This document shows positions 22,472 to 34,183 of a stretch of 64,000 nucleotides of DNA, piece by piece. The translations under genes and the position numbers were made by a program. The notes beneath the pieces were generated by a model. It was not told the DNA's origin, did not search any database, and saw only the letters and a program-made list of their open reading frames with translations. Numbering within the stretch: position 1 is the first letter of the stretch; every line of letters begins with the position of its first letter. Origin of the DNA: Dactylonectria macrodidyma (Eukaryota > Ascomycota > Sordariomycetes > Hypocreales > Nectriaceae); the NCBI GenBank assembly GCA_020744425.1, contig JAGMUV010000026.1, forward strand, positions 558,001 through 622,000, in the 5' to 3' direction.

Positions 22472-25400
22472 TAGGAGTAGTCTTCCACCACGAGCATGGA
22501 TCTGAGGAGCTTCCTCTGCACAAACATAGGAGTGACTTGTAAGTACCAGCACTGAACCCCAGGCATCACGATCTTCCCCTGTTCGGCCCGAGCGGGAGAG
22601 TGGATTTCTTCCTGGAACCTGATTCATGCCCCTCAGCAGCATCAATTGGCTGCCCTGTCATATCATCCACAAGGTGCGATGTAGGATTGTTTGATACACA
22701 ACATATTTGGTATTTCGAATGCTTGTCAGTCACGACAAATATTAGAACAAACCATCTACTACCTCAAGTAGTTGAGGTGGATGAATCCTCCCCTAGGATC
22801 TCAATTCTCCTAGGAGAGTCTCTTGTCTATCATCTTGGAACTCTGGAGAAGGTTACCTACGCAGATATAGCAACGAAATGGCTCTTCGATAGGTGAACCA
22901 AGTACATTATCTTCTAAATCAAAGCCCTATATCAGGCCCATATTAAGACCCAGATACCTACGAAGAGCACACAGCGGATCAAACATTGGTGATGGCTAGC
23001 AAGCCAAGAAAGATATTCCTGAAAGCACTCTTAATCCTGTCCTCTACTGCCAAGATTACCCTCAAGCGGGGACCCTCGCTTATCGAGTGGTGCGTGCGCT
23101 TTATGCTCCGTCTTGGCTAAATGAAACCCTGGAAATAGAGAGGGCATGCGAGACAATCCAACGAGAAAAGCGCATCTCCTGTCTTCTACGTACTCCGTAT
23201 TGATGAAAGGAGCAGTTCCAAGAATGGCCGGCCTGATGAATATTATCAGGACGTTTCTTGACCTGGGTTTCACGGGCGGCAGGAACCTTTCCCCATCTGG
23301 AAGCCCTAGAATTGAGGGCGTAACTTGACGCCCGCAAGACATTGTCATCAGGGCGTTGGCGTGTGGCTAGAAGAAGTGAGTCACAGTATTTTCTGAGCCT
23401 CTCACCTGCGACCCTTCAACCAACATGTCGGATTGTGTCGTCGTGAACTAGGGAGGCGATCATTTGGCGCTATTTCTGTTTGGGTAGGTGGTTCTCGGCT
23501 CTTGTCTCGGACGACATGGATATTTTGGCGCAGCGAATCTTCAGTGATGTCAGCCGAAGACCCGCTCATACGGAGTGCAATTTTGGGAAATGCCATTTGA
23601 CAAGTGAAGGTCCCACGAAAGTGCTCGGCAGCTTAACCGATTCCCACCCCCTAGAAAATTCCATAAAGCTTGAAAAATGGGGCCGTCCAGGCCACGGACG
23701 ACGGATGAACTCTATCGATCCGGCACATTTTCTGGTTCCAGACAACCGTGGCTTTGGACACACCCGTGATCCAATGATATTCTGCTTATGTAGGCTTTGG
23801 AAATCCAACCCAAGGCATAGAACATTCTTGGCGGCCGGGATCTCGGCTGGAACATCGTAGCTTCTCTTGAGAAAGTCAGAATTCGTGACACTTCTGTAGT
23901 ATGGAGCATCTCGTCTTGATCCCTAGGAACGGACAGATCCTTGGCGGCGAGTAGAGCAGCGGGGCCTGAAACAACTTGTTGCCAAGTCAGATGGTGTCAA
24001 TCCAGTAACGCAGTTCTGCTTGGTATCAAAACAGTCGTAAATTTTAACACATCCATGGGCCTCTTCTTCCGAAGCATTCAAGCAACATCATTACTAGAGG
24101 CACGGGGTGTGATGATTGAACTCCGACTGTGCATGGTCAGGAAATGACGACCCATTCCACCGACACTGAAACGGGCTCGATTCGGATACCAAAACCACAT
24201 CTTAGACGCCCTCTGTGCTCGCAAGCCCACGGCCTTTGAGGTACGTAATTACCTCAACCATGTAACCTCCTTTTGGATCATCTTCTCTATGCCTGGCCCA
24301 ATCTCGACCAGATTTCTCAATTATTTCAATTATTACCAGCCTTGATGACCAAGTCTCTCGTTAGTGAATTTAGAGACGCAGGACTCGCTAGCCGAGCAGA
24401 AATGCAAGAGTATGGTTTTTCGGGTGGATTCAATCTGCCTGGCCCATCTTCTTGCGCTCTGCCGTGTCACAGCGCACCACTACTGCCCCGCTTCCCGCTT
24501 GCCCCGAACTCTTTCATGTTGGGTAACGCGTAGATGGCTCGATGATGCGGGAAGAGATAGTTTAGTAGACGGTCACCTTCTTTCCGTTTCAGCCCACCCC
24601 TCGTCTCGCGCCAGGGGCGGAGACAGCTGGTAGTGGGCTAAGTCAGACAGTACAAACCGTATTACATGGAACTGCATCTGCCATGGTATTGCTTTCATCG
24701 TAGTATGTCGGTGGCGTTTCAGGTCTGCTGATATGCCGTTGCCCGAGTTGTTCGCATCGATGGAGGAGCCAGGCTTCCGAACGAATCCATTTGAAGTTAC
24801 CAAGGTTAACGGATGGGATTTTCACACAGGACAGAAAGGGATGTTCGTCTCGAAATCGTATCACAAATAGATCTTCCCCGTATGCGAGGTTACCCCGTGT
24901 GTCAATGCTATTCGACCAGCCGACCTTGGAGTCTTTACAACGGTACATGTCAAATGTGCAAATCCCGTCGAACTCCAGTACCAGGTGATCTTCTTCATTT
25001 TGTCTTACTTATCCAAATATAACCTCCTCAAGTCTGACCACAAGGCTGTTTTGTTTCTGTGCAAACCGGAACTACAATGGCTAGAATGGCAGCTCTTCCA
25101 TCGCCTGGAAGTCGCAATTTTCCTCAGGAAAATGTACTATTATCAGCGGTTAAACCGATGAAGGGTGTTATGACTAAGCTAGAAGATTGTACTTTTTAGA
25201 GTACAGCTGCAGAGATTCCAACCACAACACTCATCGAAGATGACTTTTGGGGTTATCTTAACTTCGTTCCCGCTGTCGACCTCTCCCTCGAATTTCCCAC
25301 GAGCGCTTCTGGCTATAGCAACATCTCAGCCGATGACTCAATGTTAATTCGACACCTGAAAGAGTGGAAGATTGGATGAGCACAGATGAGGAGACGCTGT

Positions 25401-27442
25401 CCCATTTGGAAACCGCTGTATCGACCACTTTGAAGAGGTTTCCTGCGGAGATGAAGACAACACTTCGAAAGGAACACTCCAACACGCTTCCACTTCGGAA
25501 TTTCAATCGTAGCATATCTGCTAGTGTGTGCAGCCAAAAGACCGTCACTGAAGTCCCCGAGGCAAAGTGCTATCGCCAAGGTAATTGGCACCCACGACAT
25601 GGTGAAGGATTCATACATGAAATTGGAAATTCGGTATGTGCGTGCATATCCTTGCATTATTTATCTCAGTATGTGTCCGAGAGAGAACCATGTTGTTTGT
25701 TCCTTAGAAGTATACGCACTGCGTTGCGGCTACGGCTGGAGAACAGAATTACCAAGTTTCTCGGACAACAGCCATTGCCTGGAACAAATTCTTCTCCTAC
25801 TCTCCTCGAGATTTCTGCTAGCTGACGACTAAATGGATACGGCTAGGACGTGTCGACCTCTCGGATACTCCGCGCTCGCAACCGTCTACTACCACCACTA
25901 AAACTTAACATGGGTTCCGTCTCGGGCCCGACAACATTCTTTTTAGCTACGGACGAGGAGCCAATAGTCGATTTGCATAAAGAGGACCATCCGGATTGCC
26001 CAGCCGCATCTCACAGAAGATTATCGCGCCGACTCTCATTCTACACCCACCTACCCGAAAAGCTTAAACGTCATTACTTAACAAAAGAGGAGCAGTTGGC
26101 TGTCCAGGGGCTTATCGGCTCATCTCATGGGAAACCTGCTGCTATGGATGAGAAATTTTCGAGCCATAACCCTAATAGGAAGCCTGAGACGAGAGCTTCT
26201 TTTAGACTTAGCGATGGCAGTTCCTATTACCAGCAATGCCTTAATGAGTATTATTAGCGGATGCAGCTTGCCCTCGAAGTGCGGCAGATGGGTTGTGGGG
26301 GGCTTTAATTTTTAATATTATTTTTATTTATTACCTATTTGGACTCCCAGGCCAAAGGCGCTGCAACAGGTTATGTTGATGCCTGTCCCCGCCCTCGTCT
26401 CCGCTCCTGGTCCCTGACTAACCTTCCTCTTGGCTCACCGACTGTCCGCTTTCCCAGGATTCCGGGCAGAGGATTCCAGGTTCAGTTGAGTGCGCAAGCG
26501 CTGAGTGTGGTGGCCAACCGCTTAGCGACCTAGTGCCGATACCCGAACCACCTCTTTCCTCCAAACCTCGTCTTCCCTCGCAACTCACCGAGCAGCCTAT
26601 GTCGACCAGTCCCACAACCACAATCCACATCCTCCGGCCTTACCGAACACCCACGTTCCCCCGCCCTCCCATCGAACTGGCCCCTGGTGCCGCCATACCC
26701 GGCCGCACGGTGAGGGGCGGGCGGCCGTCTCGACACGCAGCGTCCGTGGGGCCCGCCGGAGTACCACGCCAAGACGGGCGATATCGCCAAGACAATGTCG
26801 ACCCTCTGCGAGCAGGGTGCAGTATGTGATGTCGATCAAAACTTGGCACAAATAAGCTTTTTCCAAACTTCACCCGCCAGCTGAGTACGCATCATCCCAC
26901 CTGGGGCGGTCGTGCGAATAACTATACAGCACCAGTGATTCCTAGATGCGCTTGGAGTCACTGACGATGGTGGCATTGGGGTAGGGAGTTTTGGGCCGGT
27001 AAGGACGTCCCCATGTAGGACTAACCTCGTAACGTGTACCCTGGCTTGGGGGCTTCTGCAAGAACTGCTTAACACAATGCTTACCGCCTGTCAAGCGACA
27101 TGCAGGACAAGGAAGATGGCTTCTGGAAAAACACCAGTGAAAGCTTGAGACACAGAGATCGCTCGGCTTTGGTGAGTGTCAGCGGGCAAGGCATTTTGCT
27201 GGGATGCGCGGCGATTGTTGCTTGAAACTGTAGATCTTGACATGGACGGTATGCGATAAGATCAATTTCAAACCGTCTTACACACACACTCGTGTCCATG
27301 ATATCGAATCGGTTATCTGCCCATCCATGGAATACCCACCAAAGAATGACAAACCCACACGGGAGAGCGATAAGCACTCTACTCGGTGCAAAACCGTGAT
27401 AGTCGAGGGGAAAAAGTATGGACCGGGAGGAACCATCCGGTA
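22472..27442. other. About 5 kb without a recognised gene
   Basis: The longest open frames (for example 23480-23860 plus, 25364-25825 plus, 25850-26257 plus, 24643-24948 minus) show no domain, signal peptide or membrane segment that I can name, and neighbouring frames do not extend them by plausible introns. CACAC/GTGT repeats and low-complexity CCT-rich tracts occur near 26530-26700. It may contain very old transposon relics too mutated to read. Confidence 0.35.
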
Positions 27443-27518
27443 GCGAGAGTCAGGCTTGTCAACAAATATATCGAACTCAAATGAATTCGAATAAATCCAA
27501 ATCAAATCAAATCACAGG

Positions 27519-27692
27519 TGTCACGAGCTCTTATCGTGTGAGGCATCTGATTAGGTGTGTGTATGTTCTTGCTTGCGTTAAGTCACCGCTCTGAGTCCTA
27601 GTACATACTTTATGCTAAAGTAGCTAGAAGGATATTGCTATAGCAGTCACACGCCATGTACACACCCTGCTACCCAAATACACATCGTGGCA
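27519..27692. mobile_element. Solo LTR 1 (174 bp)
   Basis: Starts TGTCACGAG and ends CGTGGCA, with the TG..CA ends of an LTR. ACAGG stands directly before it (27514-27518) and directly after it (27693-27697), as a 5-bp target duplication would. No internal retroelement sequence is attached. Confidence 0.75.
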
Positions 27693-27697
27693 ACAGG

Positions 27698-27871
27698 TGT
27701 CACGAGCTTTTGTCGTGTGAGGCACCTGATTGGGTGTGTGTATGTTCTTGATTGTGTCAAGTCCCCGCTCTGAGTCCCTGTACACCCTTTATGCTAAAAT
27801 AGCTAGAAGGATATTGCTATAGCAGGCACACGCCATATACACGCCCTGCTACCCAAATACACATCGTGACA
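27698..27871. mobile_element. Solo LTR 2 (174 bp), tandem to LTR 1
   Basis: Exactly the same length as LTR 1 and about 90% identical by eye, mostly with transitions. It begins TGTCACGAG, ends CGTGACA and is again bordered by ACAGG on both sides (27693-27697 and 27872-27876). The two LTRs are separated only by the shared ACAGG. Confidence 0.75.
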
Positions 27872-28539
27872 ACAGGGGCCGAATTTATTTGGATATTGTT
27901 GGATTGACCCCTCGTGTGGCGGCACAAGACCCGAATTTGCATAAACCTCAGATACACCGATATCCTAGCCTTATGTTAGATTGTGGCTGTGTAATGCATC
28001 AAGGAGGTTATTCAGGTATCAGAATAGTGGGATATCTGCATCTATGGCTGAAGATGATGACAAAACCCCGCTCTAGAGGAAAGTGGAGACGAGAGTCAAC
28101 AAGAACAAGAACAAGAATAAGAACAACCAAACATATCATCAAGAATCGATCTACATTTATCTGACTATCCCTAATCTTTAGTAAATACACACCGCGTATC
28201 CAACACCTTAGTCAGACGAGCATAAAACTCCTCTCGAGAAAAGAGGGGGCCGGAGGGATCCTTGATCGAGACAATCATCATTTTTGGGCTCCACCCTCTA
28301 CCTTCACCGGTATTGATCCCTATCAGCCTGACCGAATGTGCCGTACGCGATCCAACAGGTATTTGGATTCATCTGGATAACGTATTGGCCAATCACCGCT
28401 TGTCACTCCAGGACAGGTTCCACTTCGCTGCATCTGGGTTGCCTCCCCGGCACACCTGGCGATCGAACGATTACCGGTAAATCGATCGCTCGATCGATTT
28501 CCAACCTTGCGACACCGGAGCAACGGACTGCTACAAGAA

Positions 28540-28880
28540 AGACAACGGACCTGGATGATTTCATGTTGCGAATCAGGACTGCGCCTTCAGCATCGCCTAC
28601 AGGCGATGAGTACGGAGAGTGGTTGTTGACTACCAAATGCCTGCGATTGTTTGGTGGAACTTCCGATTCAGTACTGGCTTTTCCGAAGCAGTATCCACGT
28701 CTGTCGCGGATGGCAAAGCGATCTCTTTTCAATTCACGCGATGTCTTCCGAGCCGGAGCGAATATTCAGCCTTGTAGGACAGATGGTTACCTCTCCGCGC
28801 AGACGACTGCAAGAAGACATTATAAGGCAGGGACATTTGTGGACACATCTCCTCGCGGGAGAAAAGTGGGGCTACCCAGA
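28540..28880 (+). pseudogene. hAT C-terminal fragment inside copy 5
   Basis: Frames interrupted by shifts show DDFMLRIRTAPSASPTGDEY, YPRLSRMAK, then LFSIHAMSSEPERIFSLVGQ and RRRLQEDIIRQGHLW, which is the hAT dimerisation region. Nothing of the catalytic core remains. Confidence 0.7.
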
Positions 28881-29078
28881 TATTCAAATAAATCCAAATG
28901 TATCCAAGTCAAATCAAATCGAGTCTTTTTGTATCCAAGTCAAATCCAGTTGGAGGCTCAATTTTATTTAATTTATTTGTTGACAAGCCTAGTGAGAGGT
29001 GTGAGTTCGACTGCGGCGGTCATGGTGAATGATGACCGGCACAGTGGACCAGGACCATTCAGGCATTGACCAGCACCA

Positions 29079-29200
29079 AATTTTTTGTTCTTTTTCTTTT
29101 TTTCCTTTTTTTTTTTCTTTTTCGGTTTTGCCTCCTCTTTTCGAGTCGAACCGAGGTTCTCTGTCCTCGCTCATGCCGAGACAACTGAGCTACACTAGCC
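29079..29200 (-). mobile_element. SINE-like tRNA-derived sequence with A-rich tail
   Basis: On the minus strand, a polymerase III box A (TAGCTCAGTTG, 29192-29182) is followed at about 40 bp by box B (GGTTCGACTCG, 29152-29142), and then by an A-rich tract of about 40 bp (29122-29079). The acceptor stem cannot pair, so it is not a functional tRNA. The order head, boxes, A-tail is that of a tRNA-derived SINE. A degenerate tRNA pseudogene is the alternative. Confidence 0.5.
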
Positions 29201-29421
29201 TGCTCACGGAGAGCGGCACCGAGAGAGCAGCGAAGCCACGCCCGTTTGACTTTTATCCCACCCACCCATGGCCGGCTATAATTGGCTTCAGACGGGTTTT
29301 CCCCACCCCTTGATACGGGTGGTCCCCCAATTGCCCTGGGACTAAAAGCAGACCTGGCACTAATTAGTTCTAAAGTCCACCTGGACCAATTCGCATCCAG
29401 AGATTCAGAGAGAGACTTGAG

Positions 29422-32400
29422 CAAGGCTCGAACCCACTACACTGTAAATCCACGTGGACCACATATAAGTGGCCCATCTCTATTACATCCACTTGTCGGC
29501 GCTCAGATTACGTAATAATCCACTACACTTGGACACGAAAGTGGATGTAATGGAGTGGATTTAGGTGGATTTAGGTACAGTGGGATATTCCCTGACCCTG
29601 TATGGTTCATAGTACTTATTTTTGTATATGACTGCCCATTAAATCGAGGTACCTGGACCCAAGTTAGCCGAGGTCGATCACCCCTACAGCTAATCTAATA
29701 ATATTGACGAGAAACTACCCCTATTGAGTGCGTTTTCTACAGATTTCCTGCTTTGTTTTTGCCAAAAAAAAAAATTTGATGTCAGCCAACCAGCCAGGCC
29801 AACCAGGCCAACAGCAGCAGCTCGAAGACCGTCTTTTTCGCCATTTCAGAGGCTGGAATTGGTCAGAACGCGCTCGTGATACTAGCTCTTGGCTGTGGGA
29901 CTTTGGCTATGATATTCAACGTCATGGCTTACGCAAATGGGCTTGCAAGGACTGTATCCTCGGAAATCGTCCCATTGTCGCGAGTTTTACCTCTTCAGGT
30001 CTCCAGAACGCGGCAAATCATCTATGGCGTGAGCACAAAACACCAGCACCAGAGGGAGAGAAAAGAGCACAGCACAGCTCAAATCCGAAGGCGCACTGAA
30101 ATCGAACCAGCTGACTATTGCCTCTGTTTTGAAACTGGACGTCAACAAGCCTGCGGAACAGAATATCGCGAATAGCTTCATCTCACGCTTTGATAAGCAA
30201 CACTTTCAGCGTAGGCTAGTCGAGTTAATCGTCAGTAGCAACCAGTCATTTTCCTTCGCTGAGAACCCCATCCTCCGAGAAATCTTCGACTATTTGAGTC
30301 CCTCCGTTTCCATCCAACACGCCAACTTGACTGCCACGGCTATCCGATATAAGATCATTCAAGAGTATAACCGCCACAAGCAGACGGTTATCGAGGTGCT
30401 GAGGAACTCCCCTGGAGCCCTTCATATTTCATTTGATGGCTGGACGTCTCGAAATAAGCTTGCCCTCTACGGTATTGCTTGTTTTTTCAGAGACGAGAAG
30501 AATCGGCCATGCAAAATCATGATTGGAGTTCCAGAGGCTCATCGTCACTTCGGCTCAACGATCGGTGGGGAGGTTCTCGACGTCCTACACACTCTTGGCG
30601 TGGGTCCAGAGAAGGTTGGCTATTTCACGCTCGACAATGCAGAAAACAACGATACTGCCATGGAGGTCATTGGTGCTGAACTTGGGTTCGATGGCCGACT
30701 GCGCCGAGGACGTTGTATTGGCCACACAATTAACTTATCAGCCAAGGCGCTCTTATTTGGCAAAAACGCCGACGCGTTCGAGAAGCAATTGTCAGGCGCA
30801 GAAGCGTTATCTGATACTGAATACGCTCAATGGCGCAAAAAAGGACCAGTTGGCAAGTTACACAATATCGTAGTTGATGTGCGTATTAGCCACCGGCTGA
30901 TTTACTTGTTCAAGGAGGTCCAGAGGGTAAGCGGTTTAACTAAATCCTATTCGTCTCATATTAACTCGGTATATCTAACAGGACGAAATTAATCGCGCCA
31001 CCACCCTTAAACTCCGATCGAAGAAACCACTCAAGCTAATTATCGACAACGACACGCGTTGGCTGTCACAACTCTACATGATCCGCAGGGCTCTACGGTT
31101 GAAAACCTCTATCGAACTCCTACTGATCAAGTATAAGGCGCAGTGGGAGGACGAAAATCGGTCTAAAAAGACTGGCCAAGTGACACAAGCCAAGTTGGCG
31201 AAAAAACCACGCATCCTCCGAGACGAGAATCAGCTAACGGACAAAGACTGGGAGGTTCTTTACCATTTGGAGGCTATTCTGACTGTTTTTGAGACCGTGG
31301 TAAAGACACTTGAGGGTGATGGACACATCCGCAGGCGTAAGCAAGGCTGGACTGGCTCCTATGGCAATATCTGGGACGTGGTGCTTGGCTATGAGTTGCT
31401 GCTTAACACACTGGAAGAATATAAGCAGCTTGCTGCTGATTTTCCTGATCCAGAGCACTTCCGCATCGGAATCAACCTTGCTTGGGATAAGCTGGATGAA
31501 TATTATCGGCGGCTGGACGAGACGCCCATCTACTATACGGCTATGGCGCTCCATCCAGCTTATCGTTGGGACTGGTTTGATGAAACGTGGGCTCATAAGC
31601 CTAGCTGGGTTGAAAAGGCAAAAGAGATGGTTGCCGACGTCTGGCTGTCCGATTACGCTCGTCTCGAGGTTAGAACCAGCAGCAGCAGAGGCGACGACGA
31701 GCCACCAGCAAAAAGACCTCGATTTTTCAATCCCTTCGAGAAGAACAGTCGTCTGCCGAGCTCAATACCAGCCTACGCAGCAGCTATTGTGGGTGACGAG
31801 TACCAAGCGTGGCAGACGGATCGTGACGCCAGCGACGGCAACGTTCGTGATCCAATTGGTTACTGGATCACTAAGCAAGGCAGATATCCTCGGTTATCCA
31901 GGATGGCCTTGGACTTCCTGACGATCCAGCCGATGTCAGCCGAGTGTGAGAGGTTATTTTCAGCTGCTGGCAAGATGGTCTCGGGGTTGCGTACGAACCT
32001 AGATGCTGAGATTATCGCCATTTGTCAGGTCTTACGCTCTTGGTACCGTGCTGGCCTTATCAAGGACCTGGATCCATTGCTTAAGTCACACCTCGAAAGT
32101 AAGCTGGATGCCGGCTGTGGGACTCTAAGCGACGACGAGCTGGCTCTTGCTGAGTCAAAATGGCTATTCGAGGGCGAGGACAGCGCCAGCGAGGTTGACG
32201 ATTCATCACAGCAGCAAGAGGCTGAAGAGTTAGTGTCAACCTCTGAAAGTGAGGCTGAATAGGCGTCGACGAGGTTGTGAATAGCCTCAAAAGTCCACTT
32301 ACAAAAATCCACTTATAAATCCACGTGTACATCCATTCCACTCCGGTCGAAAGTGTGCTACATCCACTTTGTAATTGCCTAAAAATGGTCCATCCACTCT

Positions 32401-32443
32401 ACTTGGTCCAAAAGTGGAGTGGATGTAGTGGTTTCGAGCCTTG
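29422..32443 (+). mobile_element. Full-length hAT element (copy 6), 3.0 kb
   Basis: The 20-bp terminal inverted repeats at 29422-29441 and 32424-32443 start CAAGGCTCGAA and differ at one base. Dense GTGGAT/ATCCAC subterminal repeats lie at 29440-29580 and 32290-32430. It carries a nearly intact transposase gene. Its right end cuts a pogo transposase (32444 onward). The left flank is not the missing part of that pogo gene, and the flanking octamers GACTTGAG and CCCTTTGC differ. Confidence 0.85.
29779..32262 (+). pseudogene. hAT transposase, nearly intact
   Basis: ATG 29779 opens a BED-like zinc finger (CKDCILG...H..EH). After a frame change near 30070 the protein runs unbroken: LKLDVNKPAEQNI, catalytic HISFDGWTSRNKLALYG, YFTLDNAENNDTAM, RCIGHTINLSAKALLFG, GPVGKLHNIVVDVR. 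An intron at 30927-30981 (GTAAGC..ACAG) joins in phase to DEINRATTLKL, then DNDTRWLSQLYMIRRAL and the C-terminal dimerisation motif QPMSAECERLFSAAGKM. The last residues are acidic. The only defect seen is the shift between ...EGEKRAQ and LKSEGALKS, where CACAG is duplicated (30068-30072, 30073-30077). One copy less would keep the frame. All three catalytic acidic sites are present. A second unrecognised intron at that place is the alternative explanation. Confidence 0.85.
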
Positions 32444-33877
32444 CCCTTTGCGATCTTACTATACTTCCGCCTGGTCGGTCGGCTTCGGTGTTTGGCCATA
32501 TCCCTTACTTGCCGGCTCGTTTTTGGCGTATTATCTGATTGCAGTGGAGGAGGGCTCGGTGTCTTGAACTGTTCCAGCAGTTTTTCTTTATCCGGTTGAA
32601 TTTCCGGATGTGTTAGAGCTTTGTGACGGTTAATAGGCCAATTTCTAGTAAATCTCCAGCTAGATAAGATAATCTCCTTCCTCATGCCCGCCTCCCTGGC
32701 TTTCCCGTATGCCCGAATAAAGTTGACTTTGTCAACCGGCGCAGAATCGGTCAAACTAGCTAGCTTTTGGAGTTCTTTCCGATACGCACCTTTCATGACA
32801 TTAAAAATTCCATTATCTAACGGTTGCAAACCATGGGAACAATGTGCTGGTAGGTAACAGCAGTAGATGTTGTTCAGAAAGCACGTGGCCATCCACTCGT
32901 CCTGACTGCTCGTTAGCGACCCTATAGCGGGTGACTCCGCGGCGAAAACACCAAAAGGCTCACCTGCGCATGGCTCCCGTGGCCGTCAAGGATAATAAGT
33001 CTCGCATCCGATGCATCACGAGGCTCCGTTTGAGGTAGATAAACGTCCTTCAACCACTCCAGAGCTATATGGTTGTCGGTCCAGCCGTTCGGGGATGTGA
33101 TGTAGTGCCAGTCCGCTATTAATTCGAATTCGTTAAGAAACCACTGCTTCTGCAGCTCTTTTCCTTTAAAGATAATTCCCGGTTTCAAAGCACGGCTAGT
33201 TGCGGTAATAGCCTCAATAAACGAAGTCCAGGTGCGCGACTGGACGCGTTTTAATAACGCCTTCTTCTTCCGGTCAGAACTCCTGATTATGAGGCTGTCT
33301 AAGCATTATGGACAACCAATTAGTTATGACCTACAAAAGCCCATAGGGATCTTATAGAGGACTTACCGAAACCCGCCATTATGCCGCCCTCGTCCATGTT
33401 AACTGTGTTCTCAGGCTTGATCCAGCCATACTCGCTCTCCCGGATATCGAAGTACCAATTGATGGCCATCGGGGTAAATGAATTGAACCTTGAGGCCTCC
33501 TGGCGTTTCCCTATATTCGTTTTTATGGTTGGATGTCGTTTCATGAACCTGGCTACCAAGTGTACACCAATAGCCCTTTCCCGGCCTTGTTGTCTCAAGA
33601 GGGCAGCGACAGTGGCGCGAACTTGACTGTGGGAAGGAGCATAGCCTAAGGCCTCTTGTCGAAGTATCCAAGTAACTAATCTGTTCTTCTGAGACTTGGA
33701 GAACAGCTGGGCAGGCTGGGTGACCTCAGACTTTGACGGTAGGCCTCTTAATCGGTCAGACAGAGTGGTCGGAGGCATCCCATGCTTCTGGGCGGCCTGG
33801 TACTGCGAGAGGCCGTTCTCTGTGACATCCAGTATGGCTTCAATAACACCATTCTCTGTATAAGACGTTCGAGGCAT
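32444..33877 (-). pseudogene. Pogo/Fot1 transposase, 3'-truncated
   Basis: ATG 33877 opens with a psq-type helix-turn-helix (YQAAQKHGMPPTTLSDRLRG) and the CENP-B-like half (RQEALGYAPSHSQVRA), then VNMDEGGIMAGFG. A GTAAGT intron near 33366-33300 leads to DSLIIRSSDRKKK, ADWHYITSPNGWTDNHIALEW and ILDGHGSHAQ. A second intron near 32963-32910 leads to DEWMATCFLNNIYCC and HGLQPLDNGIFNVMKG. All three catalytic Asp are present and no nonsense codon was seen within the exons. After KYSKIAKG the frame runs into hAT copy 6, so the acidic tail present in the 54.6-kb copy (LEALEMKV...) is lost. Confidence 0.85.
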
Positions 33878-34181
33878 TTTGAAGGCAATTAAAGAAGACT
33901 GGTGTAGATAAAATTCGATGAATCTTCAAGGAGGCTGTGTGATAAGGAGGCATTTTGAGATATTTTACATTAGTGCTATGCGACCATGCCGCCTGTGTGA
34001 TCAAAAAAGCAATATGAGAATACCAAACGCCATGAAACTCATAATAAAACAGACATGGTTTCATAGCAATAGCTTCAATTTTGGCCGATCACCGTGCAAT
34101 TGAAGATGAGCATTTTGTATGGGGGAATTTTCTTTTTGGTGTACGGTAGGTGGGTATGACCGGTAGGTGGGTACTGCATGG
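32444..34181 (-). mobile_element. Pogo-type element cut at its 3' end by hAT copy 6
   Basis: The 5' terminal repeat reads CCATGCAGTACCCACCTACC from 34181 inward on the minus strand, with TA just outside (34182-34183). It is similar in layout to the repeat of the element at 54451-56675, including a doubled CCCACCTA-type unit. The 3' end is missing: at 32444 the hAT element starts within the transposase reading frame. Confidence 0.75.
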
Positions 34182-34183
34182 TA

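Larger units (their letters stand above)
27451..28991 (+). mobile_element. Decayed hAT element (copy 5) with TIRs and near-TSD
   Basis: Terminal inverted repeats of 18 bp (CAGGCTTGTCAACAAATA at 27451; inverse at 28974-28991, differing at the outermost base). The flanking octamers GCGAGAGT (27443-27450) and GTGAGAGG (28992-28999) agree at six of eight positions, consistent with an aged 8-bp hAT target duplication. Inside lie CAAATC repeats, two tandem LTRs, a GATCGATCG stretch and a hAT C-terminal coding fragment. At 1541 bp it is too short to be autonomous. Confidence 0.7.

Noticed and set aside
24573..24948. Possible gene on the minus strand
   Set aside because: Two overlapping frames with protein-like pieces but no domain, splice structure or start that I can support.
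29142..29200. Functional tRNA gene on the minus strand
   Set aside because: Box A and B are present but the acceptor and anticodon stems do not fold; A-rich tail follows, so a SINE-like relic is a better reading.
28992..29440. Continuation of the pogo gene left of hAT copy 6
   Set aside because: The minus-strand translation (LKSLSESLDANWSRW) does not convincingly match the expected LEALEMKVAVQNGRI region; no target duplication.
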